NCBI RefSeq assembly: GCF_003674095.1
Contig: NZ_RDBF01000006.1
Location: forward strand, 1-64,000
From: Aeromicrobium phragmitis
Lineage (GTDB): Bacteria; Actinomycetota; Actinomycetes; Propionibacteriales; Nocardioidaceae
Length of the DNA: 64,000 bases
Direction: 5' to 3'
The notes under the pieces were generated by a model. That model did no database searches, had not been told where the DNA came from, and saw only the letters and a program-made list of their open reading frames with translations. Shown one piece after another: positions 34,515 through 43,515 of the stretch. A program made the translations under genes and the position numbers. Each line of letters opens with the position of its first letter. The stretch's first letter is position 1.

Positions 34515-35660
34515 TCAGGCGCTCGGCACGATGACTGGTTTGATGCAGCCGTCCAGTTTCGCGGAGAACAGGTGATACCCCTCCGCGATGTGCTCGAGCG
34601 GAATGCGGTGAGTGATGATCTCGCGGGGCCGCAGGTATCCGTCGCGAATGTGTTCGAGCAGCCGCGGCCACTGACGCTTGACGGGGCACTGATTCATCCG
34701 CAGCGTCAGCCCCTTGTTCATCGCGTCGCCGAACTTCACCGCGCTGAACATCGGCCCGTACGCGCCCATTACCGAGATCGTGCCGCCCTTGCGGGCGGCG
34801 TCGATCGCCCAGTTGAGCGCGATCGGCGATCCGCCCTGCAGCTTCAGCTTCGCCGACGTCACGTGCTGGAGGAAGTTGCCGTCCGCCTCGGCACCCACGG
34901 CGTCGATGACCACGTCGGCGCCCAGATAGTCGGTCGTCTTCTTCACGGTGACGACGATGTCGTCCTGCTCGGCGAAGTTGATGACCTCCGCGTGCGCGAA
35001 CGTTCGCGCCTTTTCGAGTCGGTAGTCCAGGTGGTCGATGACAATGACGCGCGCCGCTCCCATCAGCCACGATGAGGCGGCCGCGAACAGCCCGACCGGC
35101 CCGGCACCGAGCACCACGACCGTGTCGCCCTCGGTGATCTCGCCCAACTGGGCTCCGAAGTATCCCGTTGCGAGGGCGTCGGTCATCAGCAGCGCGTCGT
35201 CTTCGTCGAGCCAGTCGGGGATGACGCTCGGGCCCACGTCGGCGAACGGTACTCGAACGTACTCGGCCTGCCCGCCGTCGTAACCACCGCAGGTATGGGA
35301 GTAGCCGTAAATCCCGCCGACCGCGGTGGCGTTCGGATTGACGTTGTGACAGTTGGAGTACAGGCCCCGTGCGCAGAAATAGCAGGAGCCGCAGTAGACG
35401 TTGAACGGGACCATGACGCGATCGCCGGGCTTCAGGTTCTGCACGGACGATCCGACCTCGTCCACGACGCCGATGAACTCGTGTCCGAAGGTCATGCCGA
35501 CTCGCGTGTCCGGCATCATCCCGTGGTACAGGTGCAGATCCGAGCCGCAGATCGCCGCGCGGGTCACCCTGACGATGGCGTCGTTGGGATGCTCGATGCG
35601 CGGCTTGTCCTTCTCCTCGACGCGGACCTTGTACGGACCGCGGTAGACCATGGCGCGCAT
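34515..35660 (-). CDS. Zinc-dependent alcohol dehydrogenase (formaldehyde-dehydrogenase-like)
   Basis: A 381-residue medium-chain dehydrogenase, start at the family-typical MRAMVYRG. Catalytic zinc ligands: Cys in AAICGSDLHLYHG and the His-Glu pair in GHEFIGVV. Structural zinc cysteines: CGSCYFCARGLYSNC. The nucleotide fold GAGPVGLFAAASSWLMGA is followed by Asp (VIVIDH), favouring NAD. The long insertion (GGIYGYSHTCGGYDGGQAEYVRVP) is typical of glutathione-independent formaldehyde dehydrogenase relatives. It is in line with a small membrane protein upstream and the 197-residue protein downstream. The real substrate could be another alcohol or aldehyde. Confidence 0.92.
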   Translation of the reverse strand: MRAMVYRGPYKVRVEEKDKPRIEHPNDAIVRVTRAAICGSDLHLYHGMMPDTRVGMTFGHEFIGVVDEVGSSVQNLKPGDRVMVPFNVYCGSCYFCARGLYSNCHNVNPNATAVGGIYGYSHTCGGYDGGQAEYVRVPFADVGPSVIPDWLDEDDALLMTDALATGYFGAQLGEITEGDTVVVLGAGPVGLFAAASSWLMGAARVIVIDHLDYRLEKARTFAHAEVINFAEQDDIVVTVKKTTDYLGADVVIDAVGAEADGNFLQHVTSAKLKLQGGSPIALNWAIDAARKGGTISVMGAYGPMFSAVKFGDAMNKGLTLRMNQCPVKRQWPRLLEHIRDGYLRPREIITHRIPLEHIAEGYHLFSAKLDGCIKPVIVPSA

Positions 35661-35665
35661 CGTCG

Positions 35666-36073
35666 TCACGCCGCCGAGCCGGGCCGGCGTCCGGTCGACG
35701 TCCGCTTCGCGGCCGTCGGATCGTCGGACGGGTCGGTGAGGAAGGCGTAACCGGCCACCAGGATGCCGACGACGAGATGCGGGACCCAGGCGTTGGCGTC
35801 CAGGTCGGCAAACCCGAACGCCCACGGCGAGATCGCGAGGATGAAGCCCGTGATGATCTCGACGATGATGTGGAAGCGCATCGGGACGACCTTGGCGGGA
35901 CTGGCGGGACTGGTGGTGGTCAGCTCGTTCGCGAGGAGGAACAGGCCGATGACGACCGCGGTCCAGGTCGGTGCCGACTCGTCACTGAATCCGAAGATCC
36001 ACGGCGCCGCGACGAGGACGACGCCGACGACGAGTCCGATGTAGGTGTGAATCCTGCTGGGAATGACGTGCAT
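35666..36073 (-). CDS. SPW-repeat membrane protein
   Basis: A 135-residue protein with four hydrophobic helices arranged as two repeats, each ending in a proline-tryptophan turn: APWIFGFSD and SPWAFGFAD. These define the SPW family. AAGGAG lies before the ATG at 36073. It ends 5 bases before the alcohol dehydrogenase start. The function of the family is unknown; partners vary. The C-terminus is Lys/Arg-rich and probably cytoplasmic. Confidence 0.88.
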   Translation of the reverse strand: MHVIPSRIHTYIGLVVGVVLVAAPWIFGFSDESAPTWTAVVIGLFLLANELTTTSPASPAKVVPMRFHIIVEIITGFILAISPWAFGFADLDANAWVPHLVVGILVAGYAFLTDPSDDPTAAKRTSTGRRPGSAA

Positions 36074-36110
36074 GAAACGCTCCTTCGCGAGGGGCTTTCG
36101 GGAGTGGGCA

Positions 36111-36683
36111 CTACTGCTGGGCCGGGTCCTCGTCCCCGAATGCGGGATGCCAGGTGGAAACTTTGCGGACCTCGGTGAGGTGCCCACCGAGGTAGCCGCC
36201 GACGCCGGCCGCGAGTCCGCCGGCCACCGCGTAGACGACGCCGCGTGCGTGGTGGCCGCGGCGCCGGGCGAGGAACGAGCCGGCGAAGCACGTGAGGGAG
36301 GCGCTGTTGGCGGCCGCGTGGACCACGCCGACACGCTGCTCCCGCTTTCCGGTGACTGCCCATTCGGCGAGCCCGGTGGTGGCGGTCGGGACGGCAGCGA
36401 GCACGCCGAGCCCGATGAGACGCCGCGCGGCCGGACGCGCAGGCGGGCCGCCCAGGAAGTCAAGGACGATCGCGGACGTCCACAGGCCCAGGGGCAGATC
36501 CGTCATGAGTGGGTGGATGCCGTGGCCGATCCGGGTCCCGTGCAGCAGCTCGCGCCGCCTCGGGGAGGCCACGAGGCGATCAGCCACCGCGCCGAGCCGC
36601 GCGACGTACGGGTCGAGCCCGGCGTCCTCCTCCAGCTTCTGCGTCCATCGCACCAGCCGAGGAACCCTCGTGTGGTGTGCCAT
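36111..36683 (-). CDS. DUF2231-type membrane protein
   Basis: A 190-residue protein, start at ATG 36683 with GGAAGGGG upstream. Four hydrophobic segments follow the family-typical GTRIGHGIHPLMTDLPLGLWTSAIVLDF, with further conserved GLAEWAVTGKREQRVGVVHAAANS. The conserved histidines (GHGIHP, VVHAAAN) may bind heme or metal. It is 37 bases upstream of the SPW gene and in the same direction; these, the dehydrogenase and the 197-residue protein form one leftward unit, possibly a general stress operon. No function known. Confidence 0.8.
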   Translation of the reverse strand: MAHHTRVPRLVRWTQKLEEDAGLDPYVARLGAVADRLVASPRRRELLHGTRIGHGIHPLMTDLPLGLWTSAIVLDFLGGPPARPAARRLIGLGVLAAVPTATTGLAEWAVTGKREQRVGVVHAAANSASLTCFAGSFLARRRGHHARGVVYAVAGGLAAGVGGYLGGHLTEVRKVSTWHPAFGDEDPAQQ

Positions 36684-36763
36684 GGTGTGCCCCTTCCTCG
36701 CGATGTCATGTGCGTGACGAGGACGTACCCCGAACGGCCGGGAGTGAACACTTCCGCGGAGGT

Positions 36764-38401
36764 TCAGTGCTGCTCGAGCAGGTCGTTCTCGTCGATCGCT
36801 TCGCGGGACAGCACCTTGTAACCCTCGCTCTCGAAGAAGACCGTGATGCGATCGTCCTCCGTACTCATCACCACGCCGTCGCCCCACTCCACGTGCTGAA
36901 CGCGCGTCTGCACGGGAAACGGGTCGTCCGCGATCGGTTCGACGGACTCGGAGGTGCCGGCATCGCAGCTGTCGCAGTTGCCGCACGCTTCGTCGAGGCT
37001 CTCGCCGAAGTACCGCAGCAGGTACTGCCGCCGGCAACCGGTCGTGTCGGCGTAACCCCGCATCATCTCCAGCCGCGATTCGTCAATGCGCTCTCGCATC
37101 GCAGCTTGCTCCTCGGCCCTCGCGGCGGCGTCGTCCGGCGTGCCGTCGAACTGCGGCGACAACCGGATTCGGGTGCGTACGCGCTCGACGACGACGGCGT
37201 CGTGCAACAGCGCGATGTGGCCACTCACCTTGCGGGGGCTGACGTCGAGGCGCCGGGCGAGCTCGGCGTTCGAGAGGGATGAGCCGGTCGTGGTCAGCAC
37301 GCCGACGATGTTCTGGACGAGCTCAGCGTCGGGATGCCGGGCGGCGAAGAAACGCCGAAGACCCAAGTCCTCCTGCCGGTAGTGCAGCTCCACGTGCGCC
37401 GGCTCGCCGTCCCGGCCCGCTCGGCCGGCCTCCTGGTAGTAGCTGTCGAGCGATTCGGTGATGGCCGCGTGGATGACGAACCGCACATTCGGCTTGTCGA
37501 TGCCCATGCCGAAGGCGCTCGTCGCCGCCACGACGTCGATGTCGTCGTCGAGAAAGGCTTTGTGGACTCGCCGGCGTTCGCCGGCACGAAGTCCGGCGTG
37601 GTACGTCGCGGCTCGTATCCCGCGTCCGGTCAACGCCTCCGTGTACTCCTCGGCCGCTCGCCGGGTGGCGACATAGACCAGCCCCGGCTTCCTCAGCTCG
37701 ACGACGTGGTGGAGCACGGCCTCACGCTTCCGGTCCTCCGACTCGTGGCGGGTGACGCCGAACCAGAGGTTCGGGCGGTCGAAGCCGCGGGTCATGATCC
37801 GGGCGTCCCGCATGGCGAGCCGCTCGACGATCTCCTCCCGCACCGGCGCTGCGCCGGTCGCGGTGAGGGCGAGCGTGACCGGATGGCCGAGCCGCTCGAT
37901 GACGGCACCGAGCCGTAGATAATCGGGGCGGAAGTCGTGCCCCCAGGCAGACACGCAGTGCGCCTCGTCGACGACGAACAACGAGACGTTCTGCTCCCGC
38001 AGCCGGTCCACCACGTCCTGCTTGGCCAACTGCTCGGGCGAGAGGAAAATGAATTCGGACTCGCCGACCGCCAGGGAGCGCCACGCGTCCTCGTTGCGGC
38101 CCTCGCTCTGTGCCGAGTTGATTGCGACCGCCTCCGGCGCGTTCGGGGCGTCCTCGAGCCCCGCCATCTGATCGGCTTGCAACGCGAGCAGCGGCGACAC
38201 GACGACGGTCGCCCCGTCGACGAGCATGCCGGCCACTTGGTAGATCGCCGATTTCCCGTAGGCGGTCGGCATCACGCACAGGACGTCTGTTCCGTCCGCG
38301 AGCGCCTCGATGGCGTCCTCTTGCCCACCGCGAAGCTCCTCCCAGCCGAACGCCTCGGCGGCCAGCTCGCGGGCGCGGGCGATGGTGTCGTGTGCGGGCA
38401 T
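36764..38401 (-). CDS. recQ: RecQ-family ATP-dependent DNA helicase
   Basis: A 545-residue superfamily 2 helicase. Start ATG 38401 has AAGGA upstream. Motif I is TAYGKS, motif II DEAH (VVDEAHCVSAWGHDFRPDY, with the RecQ aromatic-rich loop), motif VI QEAGRAGRDG, and the zinc-binding region CRRQYLLRYFG-ESLDEACGNCDSC. It lacks a C-terminal HRDC domain and instead ends with a short beta domain (VQHVEWGDGVVMSTEDDRITVFF). It unwinds DNA 3' to 5' in recombination and repair. Bacterial RecQ with this shorter tail is common in actinobacteria. Confidence 0.92.
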   Translation of the reverse strand: MPAHDTIARARELAAEAFGWEELRGGQEDAIEALADGTDVLCVMPTAYGKSAIYQVAGMLVDGATVVVSPLLALQADQMAGLEDAPNAPEAVAINSAQSEGRNEDAWRSLAVGESEFIFLSPEQLAKQDVVDRLREQNVSLFVVDEAHCVSAWGHDFRPDYLRLGAVIERLGHPVTLALTATGAAPVREEIVERLAMRDARIMTRGFDRPNLWFGVTRHESEDRKREAVLHHVVELRKPGLVYVATRRAAEEYTEALTGRGIRAATYHAGLRAGERRRVHKAFLDDDIDVVAATSAFGMGIDKPNVRFVIHAAITESLDSYYQEAGRAGRDGEPAHVELHYRQEDLGLRRFFAARHPDAELVQNIVGVLTTTGSSLSNAELARRLDVSPRKVSGHIALLHDAVVVERVRTRIRLSPQFDGTPDDAAARAEEQAAMRERIDESRLEMMRGYADTTGCRRQYLLRYFGESLDEACGNCDSCDAGTSESVEPIADDPFPVQTRVQHVEWGDGVVMSTEDDRITVFFESEGYKVLSREAIDENDLLEQH

Positions 38402-38478
38402 GATGTCCTTCCCGAGAGTGCCCTTGCAGCCTAGGACCGCCTGCCCTCGTCGGCGCGCCGAGCGCGGCGGTGGCCTCG

Positions 38479-39261
38479 TCATCGCACCCAGGGGTCGTCG
38501 TCGACGATGCGCGTCCAGGGTCCGTCGGGCACGTCCTCGGCCTCCACGAACCGCCAGTCGACGCGGGAGATCAGCTGGTCGAGCCCGGCCAGATCGAGGC
38601 AACCATTGAGCGCTGGTGAGACGTCCAGTCCGGCTCCTCGAAATGCCCGGCTAACCGGCCGGCGGTCGTCGATGCCGAAGACGTAGCCGGCGTCGTCGTA
38701 GACCCCCGGGCCGGCATCGGCGATCTGGCCGTAGCAGGTACGCCCGGAGTGGCGCAGCTGCACCCAGCGGTTCTTCATCAGGCTGAACGAGCGGTCGCCG
38801 ACGTGCTCGGCGTATCCCGGGTCGACGGCCCAGGGGATCACGTCCCCGCGCATCGCGAACGCGCTGTCGTCGTTGACGTCGTCGAACGGCAGGTCGAGGT
38901 AGAACGGGTTCATCCGCGGCTCCACGTGGCGGGGCCACCACCCGTCCTCCTCGTACCGCTGCTCGGTCTGGCACTGCTGGTCGATCCACACCCCGTCGCA
39001 GCCGCCGTAGCGTTCCATCCACCGCGAGTCGTAGGTCGAGACCCGTTGCGACCCGTCCGGCGCGTCGGGGTCGAGCACCTCGCCGACCCAGAAGGTCGCG
39101 GCGAGGATGTCGGTGTGCCAGGGGTAGGTGCGAGGCAACGGCGACGGGGACGCGAAGGTTCCGGGAGGTCGCATCGTCTCATCTCCTCCGGGGATCGCCG
39201 AGCAACTCAGGGGCAGGATCCCGAGCGCGAGCGCGAGAACGAGCGCTCGCGCCCGGGACAT
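38479..39261 (-). CDS. Secreted lipoprotein of unknown function in the polysaccharide operon
   Basis: A 260-residue protein with a lipoprotein signal peptide (MSRARALVLALALGILPLSC, lipidated Cys20). The mature part has a Cys-containing domain with CDGVWIDQQCQ and GRTCYGQIADAGPGVYDDAGYVFG, then AGLDVSPALNGCLDL. I recognise this as a conserved actinobacterial extracellular protein without known activity; the compact beta-rich Cys pattern recalls a barwin-like fold but that is a guess. It starts 3 bases after the deacetylase stop, so the two are co-translated and may act together outside the membrane. Confidence 0.8.
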   Translation of the reverse strand: MSRARALVLALALGILPLSCSAIPGGDETMRPPGTFASPSPLPRTYPWHTDILAATFWVGEVLDPDAPDGSQRVSTYDSRWMERYGGCDGVWIDQQCQTEQRYEEDGWWPRHVEPRMNPFYLDLPFDDVNDDSAFAMRGDVIPWAVDPGYAEHVGDRSFSLMKNRWVQLRHSGRTCYGQIADAGPGVYDDAGYVFGIDDRRPVSRAFRGAGLDVSPALNGCLDLAGLDQLISRVDWRFVEAEDVPDGPWTRIVDDDPWVR

Positions 39262-39263
39262 GG

Positions 39264-40688
39264 TCAATCGCCCGCAGCAGGGTGCCCCTGCGGCTCGACC
39301 GCCGGGGCCACCGCGGGCGCGACGGCGGGAGTGGCAGCTGCCCGGGCCGCCGGCTCCGGAGCCGCCTCCGCGTCGAACATCTCCACGTCGTCGGTCACCA
39401 GGGTGCCGTCGCCGAAGAGGTTCAGGCCGAAACTGATGCCGGTCATGCCCTCGGGGATCTGCGGGGTGGTCCAGACCGCCTGCTGGAACGTCGCCGACGC
39501 ACCGAACCACGGGCTCGACGTCCAGTAGTGCCAGCGACCCGCGGTGTCGCGCAGGTACACCGCGAACTGGGTCACCGTCGTCGCCGTGTACCAGCTGCGG
39601 AGGGAGTACTGCCGTCCCTCTCCCACCGTGGGTGCGCATTCACCGAGGTCGAACGTCGACAGCCACTTGGCATCACCGTCGACGTAGCCGCCCATGTGCA
39701 CCCGCGCGGCCATCGATCCACCGCGGCCCTCCGCCGTGGCGTCGAGCTGCGGCGCGTTGGTTCCGTAGCCGCCCCGCATCCAGCATCGCGGCGCTCCGTC
39801 GGGGCCGATGTCCTCATAGCCGGCGTTGGCGATCGCGTTCTCTCCCGGCCCGGTCATCGCCGGTGCGGGTGCGTCGACGATGGGCTTCGCCGGACCGCCG
39901 ATGGCGTCGCCGACCGTCCGGACGACGGTGCCGATGTCGCGTCGCGATTGCAGCCAGGCGAGGAACTGCTCGAAGACCTGCGGCGACACGGCGATATCGC
40001 AGCCGGACACGCACACGTTGTGGAAGGTCAACTGTGCCCAGCCGCCCTTGTGCTCGGCCCTCCTGACGACGCCTTGGAGATCGCCGAGTGTCCAGCCCGT
40101 CTCCACCTGGGGCGGAGCCTTCGTCTCGAACGGGTCTGCGGGCGGTAGCGACTCGGCGTTGCGGCACGAACGGCACCGTTCCAGATCGATATCACCGAGG
40201 CCCCGCGCACTGGAGTAGCCGCATCCGGCCACCGCGTCCTTCGCCGTTCCGTTCACCCGGGCGAAGGGGTACGCGAAGCTGCGCACCGTGAAGCCCCACG
40301 TCGTGAGTTGCGCGCGGTCGTAACAGACCTGACGCGCCGCTTCGTCGGCCGAGATGGCGGTCAGGTCGGCATGCGAGACCGTGTGCCCGCCGATCTCGTG
40401 CCCGCTCGCCGCCATGGCCTCGAGTTCCTGGAGCGTCAGGTGACCGGGCGCCCCGACGTAACCGGAGGGCACGAAGAACGTGCCGTCCATGTCGTACTGG
40501 TCCAGGAGTTCGACGGCCGCGGCCTGGTTCGCGTTGGCATCGTCGAAGGTGAGACTGACGATCGTGCGCGGTGCGGCGTCGGCCGGGGAGGTCTCGGGGC
40601 CCAGGCCGATGAGGGCTGCACCGACTCCGATGGCGGCGATCGCGGCGGCGACCGCCGCCGCCGTCCGTTGTCGTGTTCTCGTGACCAT
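39264..40688 (-). CDS. Secreted polysaccharide deacetylase (CE4) with C-terminal accessory domain
   Basis: A 474-residue exported enzyme: Arg-rich start then a hydrophobic signal (AAAVAAAIAAIGVGAALIGLG) and Ala cleavage region. The NodB catalytic domain (about 42-260) shows TFDDANANQ (general base and metal Asp), metal histidines in GGHTVSHADL, and the YPFARVN motif. The last 170 residues form a beta-rich region with Trp-rich stretches (DTAGRWHYWTSSPWFG), likely carbohydrate binding, and an Ala/Pro/Val tail. It removes N-acetyl groups from an extracellular amino-sugar polymer. It sits between glmS and the lipoprotein gene. Confidence 0.9.
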   Translation of the reverse strand: MVTRTRQRTAAAVAAAIAAIGVGAALIGLGPETSPADAAPRTIVSLTFDDANANQAAAVELLDQYDMDGTFFVPSGYVGAPGHLTLQELEAMAASGHEIGGHTVSHADLTAISADEAARQVCYDRAQLTTWGFTVRSFAYPFARVNGTAKDAVAGCGYSSARGLGDIDLERCRSCRNAESLPPADPFETKAPPQVETGWTLGDLQGVVRRAEHKGGWAQLTFHNVCVSGCDIAVSPQVFEQFLAWLQSRRDIGTVVRTVGDAIGGPAKPIVDAPAPAMTGPGENAIANAGYEDIGPDGAPRCWMRGGYGTNAPQLDATAEGRGGSMAARVHMGGYVDGDAKWLSTFDLGECAPTVGEGRQYSLRSWYTATTVTQFAVYLRDTAGRWHYWTSSPWFGASATFQQAVWTTPQIPEGMTGISFGLNLFGDGTLVTDDVEMFDAEAAPEPAARAAATPAVAPAVAPAVEPQGHPAAGD

Positions 40689-40702
40689 GGTCCTCAGTGC
40701 TC

Positions 40703-42505
40703 CTATTCGACGGTGACGGATTTCGCGAGGTTGCGAGGTTTGTCGACGTCCCGGCCCAGTGCGACCGCGAGTTCGCGGGCGAGCACCTGAAGCCCGACCA
40801 CGGTCTCCAGGGGCCCGAGCCAGTCCAGTCCGCGGGCGAGCGCGGTGGTCGAGGTGCGGGCCGGGATCGTGGCTTGTTCGGGGCCGACGCTGATGACGCG
40901 GGCACCGCGAGCTCGGACCTCCGCGATGTTCGCGGCGAGACGTTCGGACCCGTCGTCGAGCACGACGACGGGAGTTCCTGTCTCGATGAGCGCGAGCGGG
41001 CCGTGCTTCAGCTCGCCCGCCGCATGACTCTCGGCCCAGCGGTAGGTCAGCTCCTTGAGTTTCAGCGCGCCCTCGTCGGCGAAGACGCGCGAGGAGCCGC
41101 GGCCGAGGAAGACGAACCCGGGCGAGTCGAGGAGTGCCGGAACGAGATCGGGCACGCTCCGGCGGGCCGCGCCGATGGCGTACGCGAGCAGGTCCGGGAC
41201 GCCGCTGAGTTCGGCGACCCGTCGGCGGACCGCCGAGCGATCGACGAGCCGGGCGGCTGCGAGCAGCGACAGGCCCATCGCGGTGCCCCCGATCACCTGG
41301 GCGGTGAAGGTCTTGGTTGCGGCGACGCCGATCTCGGGACCGGCCTGGCACAGCATGACCGCCTGAGCCTGCCGCGCCAGCGCCGAATGGGGGTTGTTGG
41401 TGAGTGCGAGGATCGGATGACCGCGTTGGTGCAGGACGTCGACGGCCCGCAACACGTCGGCCGTCTCCCCCGACTGACTGAGCACGACGGCGAGGCTGCC
41501 CGGCACCGTCGTGGTTGTCGCCACCTCGCTCGCCTCGATGGCCGAGTAGGGGATGCCGCCGAGGCGGGCCGTCACCTGGGCCACCGCGCGGCCGGCGTGC
41601 AACGACGTGCCGCATCCGACGATGGTGAGGTGCCGAGGGACCTGAAGGCCGAAGGACGGCCACAGGTCGCCGGCGACGGAAGGGCCCCACGTCGTCATCA
41701 CCTCGGCGACGACCTCGGGCTGCTGCTCGATCTCCTTCGCCATGAAATCCGGGTGCACGCCGCGCGTGAGGTCCGTCCCGCGCAGCGTGGACGCGATCGA
41801 CGCCGGCGGGCGGACCGCCATACCGTGCCGCCACCACGGCAACCCTGGCGCGAGGTCGAGGACGTCACCGTCCTCGACGATACGGTAGCGCTCGACCCAC
41901 GGAGCGATCGCCGCGAGGTCGCTGGCGGCGAAGACGCCTCGTTCGGACTCCGCGACGACGAGCGGGGAGCCGTGGCAGGTCACGACCAGCTCGCCGGTCG
42001 CCCCGTCCAGCACGGCAAGGGCCCAGGAGCCCCGCAGGCACCCGATCGTCTCCTCGACCGCTCGCCGCAACGGGAACCCGCCGAGACGGCCCTCGATGAG
42101 ATGCGCGATGAGTTCGGTGTCGGTCTGAGAGGTCAGGACGTGCCCCGCGCGTCCGAGTTCGGCCCGCAACTCGAGGACGTTGTCGAGCACGCCGTTGTGC
42201 ACGACGGCCAGTCGGCCGGAGCAGTCAGTGTGGGGGTGGGCGTTGTCGACGCTCACCTCCCCGTGCGTCGCCCAGCGCGTGTGAGCGACGCCGGTCGTGG
42301 CCGGCAGTCCCGGCTGCCAATGGTCGAGGCGGCGCTGCAGGTCGTCCACCCGGAACGTCGTCCGCAGCACCGCGGAACGACCGTCAGCCGCCCCGGTGAC
42401 GGCGATTCCGGCGGAGTCGTAGCCGCGGTACTCGAGCCGGCTCAAGGCGTCGAGCAGGACCCGCCCGACCTCGGGCGCCCCGGTGCACGCGACGATCCCG
42501 CACAT
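40703..42505 (-). CDS. glmS: Glutamine-fructose-6-phosphate aminotransferase
   Basis: A 600-residue enzyme making glucosamine-6-phosphate, the entry to UDP-GlcNAc. Cys2 (MCGIVACTG) is the glutaminase nucleophile. The N-terminal Ntn domain shows HTRWATHG and HNGVLDN, and two SIS isomerase domains carry CGTSLHAG, SQSGETADVL and the end KPRNLAKSVTVE. Length and ends are normal. It lies inside a polysaccharide operon instead of with glmM, so it may be a second, dedicated copy. Its ATG overlaps the epimerase stop. Confidence 0.96.
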   Translation of the reverse strand: MCGIVACTGAPEVGRVLLDALSRLEYRGYDSAGIAVTGAADGRSAVLRTTFRVDDLQRRLDHWQPGLPATTGVAHTRWATHGEVSVDNAHPHTDCSGRLAVVHNGVLDNVLELRAELGRAGHVLTSQTDTELIAHLIEGRLGGFPLRRAVEETIGCLRGSWALAVLDGATGELVVTCHGSPLVVAESERGVFAASDLAAIAPWVERYRIVEDGDVLDLAPGLPWWRHGMAVRPPASIASTLRGTDLTRGVHPDFMAKEIEQQPEVVAEVMTTWGPSVAGDLWPSFGLQVPRHLTIVGCGTSLHAGRAVAQVTARLGGIPYSAIEASEVATTTTVPGSLAVVLSQSGETADVLRAVDVLHQRGHPILALTNNPHSALARQAQAVMLCQAGPEIGVAATKTFTAQVIGGTAMGLSLLAAARLVDRSAVRRRVAELSGVPDLLAYAIGAARRSVPDLVPALLDSPGFVFLGRGSSRVFADEGALKLKELTYRWAESHAAGELKHGPLALIETGTPVVVLDDGSERLAANIAEVRARGARVISVGPEQATIPARTSTTALARGLDWLGPLETVVGLQVLARELAVALGRDVDKPRNLAKSVTVE

Positions 42506-43515
42506 CAGAGCCGACCGGCGGGGGTGAGGGGGCGACCGGCGAGATCGTCGGCCACCCGCATGATCATGGTCTCGATGCTCGTCGTCGGGTGGTAGCCGAC
42601 CAGGTCACCGGCGAGGGTGTTGTCGGGGACTCGGCGGCGCATGTCCTCGTACCCGGGCGCATAGGCCTCGGTGTAGTCGACCAGCGTGACCGGGCTGTCC
42701 GAGCCCACCGTCGTCGCGATGCGCAGCGCGAGATCGAGGATGGACACCTCTTCGGCACCGCCCAGGTTGACCGCGCGGCCGAGCGCGGCCGGCGACTGCG
42801 ACAGCTCGATCAACGCGGGGACGACGTCGCCGACGTACGAGAAGCAGCGGGTCTGCCGGCCGTCGCCGTAGACGGTCATCGGTTCTCCCGCGAGCGCCTG
42901 GCGCACGAGGCGGGGGAGGACCATGCCGTAGCGGCCCTTCTGGCGAGGCCCGACGGTGTTGAACAGCCGCACGATGGCGACCGGGAATCCGTACGCGGAC
43001 CAGTACGCATGCGCGTAGGCCTCGTCGATCCCCTTCGCCGCGGCATACGTCCATCGCGACAGCAGCGGTGAGCCGAGCACGCGATCGGCGTCCTCGCCCA
43101 GGCGGTCGGCGGTGTTCTTGCCGTACACCTCGCTCGTGGAGACCAAGAGCATCGTCAACCCGAGTTCATGGGCGAGGTCCACGACGTTCTCGGTGCCGTG
43201 AATGTTCGTCCGCAGGCTCTGCAGCGGCTCGTCGATGATCACGTGCACCCCGACGGCGGCCGCGAGGTGGAAGACCCGGTCGGCGCCGGACATCACCTGG
43301 CGGAGCACGTCGCGGTCCAAGACCGAACCCTCCACGAACTCGAAGGCCGGGTGCGACGACGCGGCGGCGAGATTGCCGCGATCGCCGGTGGACAGGTCGT
43401 CCAGGGCGACGACGGTGTCGCCGTTTGCCAGGAGTGCTTCGACGAGGTGACTGCCGATGAAGCCGGCTCCGCCCGTGACGACGCTGCGCCGTCCGGTCGG
43501 GATCGCCGCGTTCAC
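42505..43515 (-). CDS. NAD-dependent nucleotide-sugar epimerase/dehydratase
   Basis: A 336-residue extended SDR from GTG 43515. The cofactor motif GGAGFIGSHLVEALL is followed by the acidic DDLSTGDRGNL (NAD preference). The catalytic set is Ser/Thr in STSEVYG and Tyr-x3-Lys in YAAAKGIDEAY. RLFNTVGPRQ and the closing SYVGDVVPALIEL are typical of UDP-glucose/UDP-glucuronate 4-epimerases and decarboxylases. It overlaps the nucleotide-sugar dehydrogenase by 4 bases and glmS by 1, so it likely acts on the dehydrogenase product or UDP-GlcNAc. Exact reaction uncertain. Confidence 0.9.
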   Translation of the reverse strand: MNAAIPTGRRSVVTGGAGFIGSHLVEALLANGDTVVALDDLSTGDRGNLAAASSHPAFEFVEGSVLDRDVLRQVMSGADRVFHLAAAVGVHVIIDEPLQSLRTNIHGTENVVDLAHELGLTMLLVSTSEVYGKNTADRLGEDADRVLGSPLLSRWTYAAAKGIDEAYAHAYWSAYGFPVAIVRLFNTVGPRQKGRYGMVLPRLVRQALAGEPMTVYGDGRQTRCFSYVGDVVPALIELSQSPAALGRAVNLGGAEEVSILDLALRIATTVGSDSPVTLVDYTEAYAPGYEDMRRRVPDNTLAGDLVGYHPTTSIETMIMRVADDLAGRPLTPAGRL

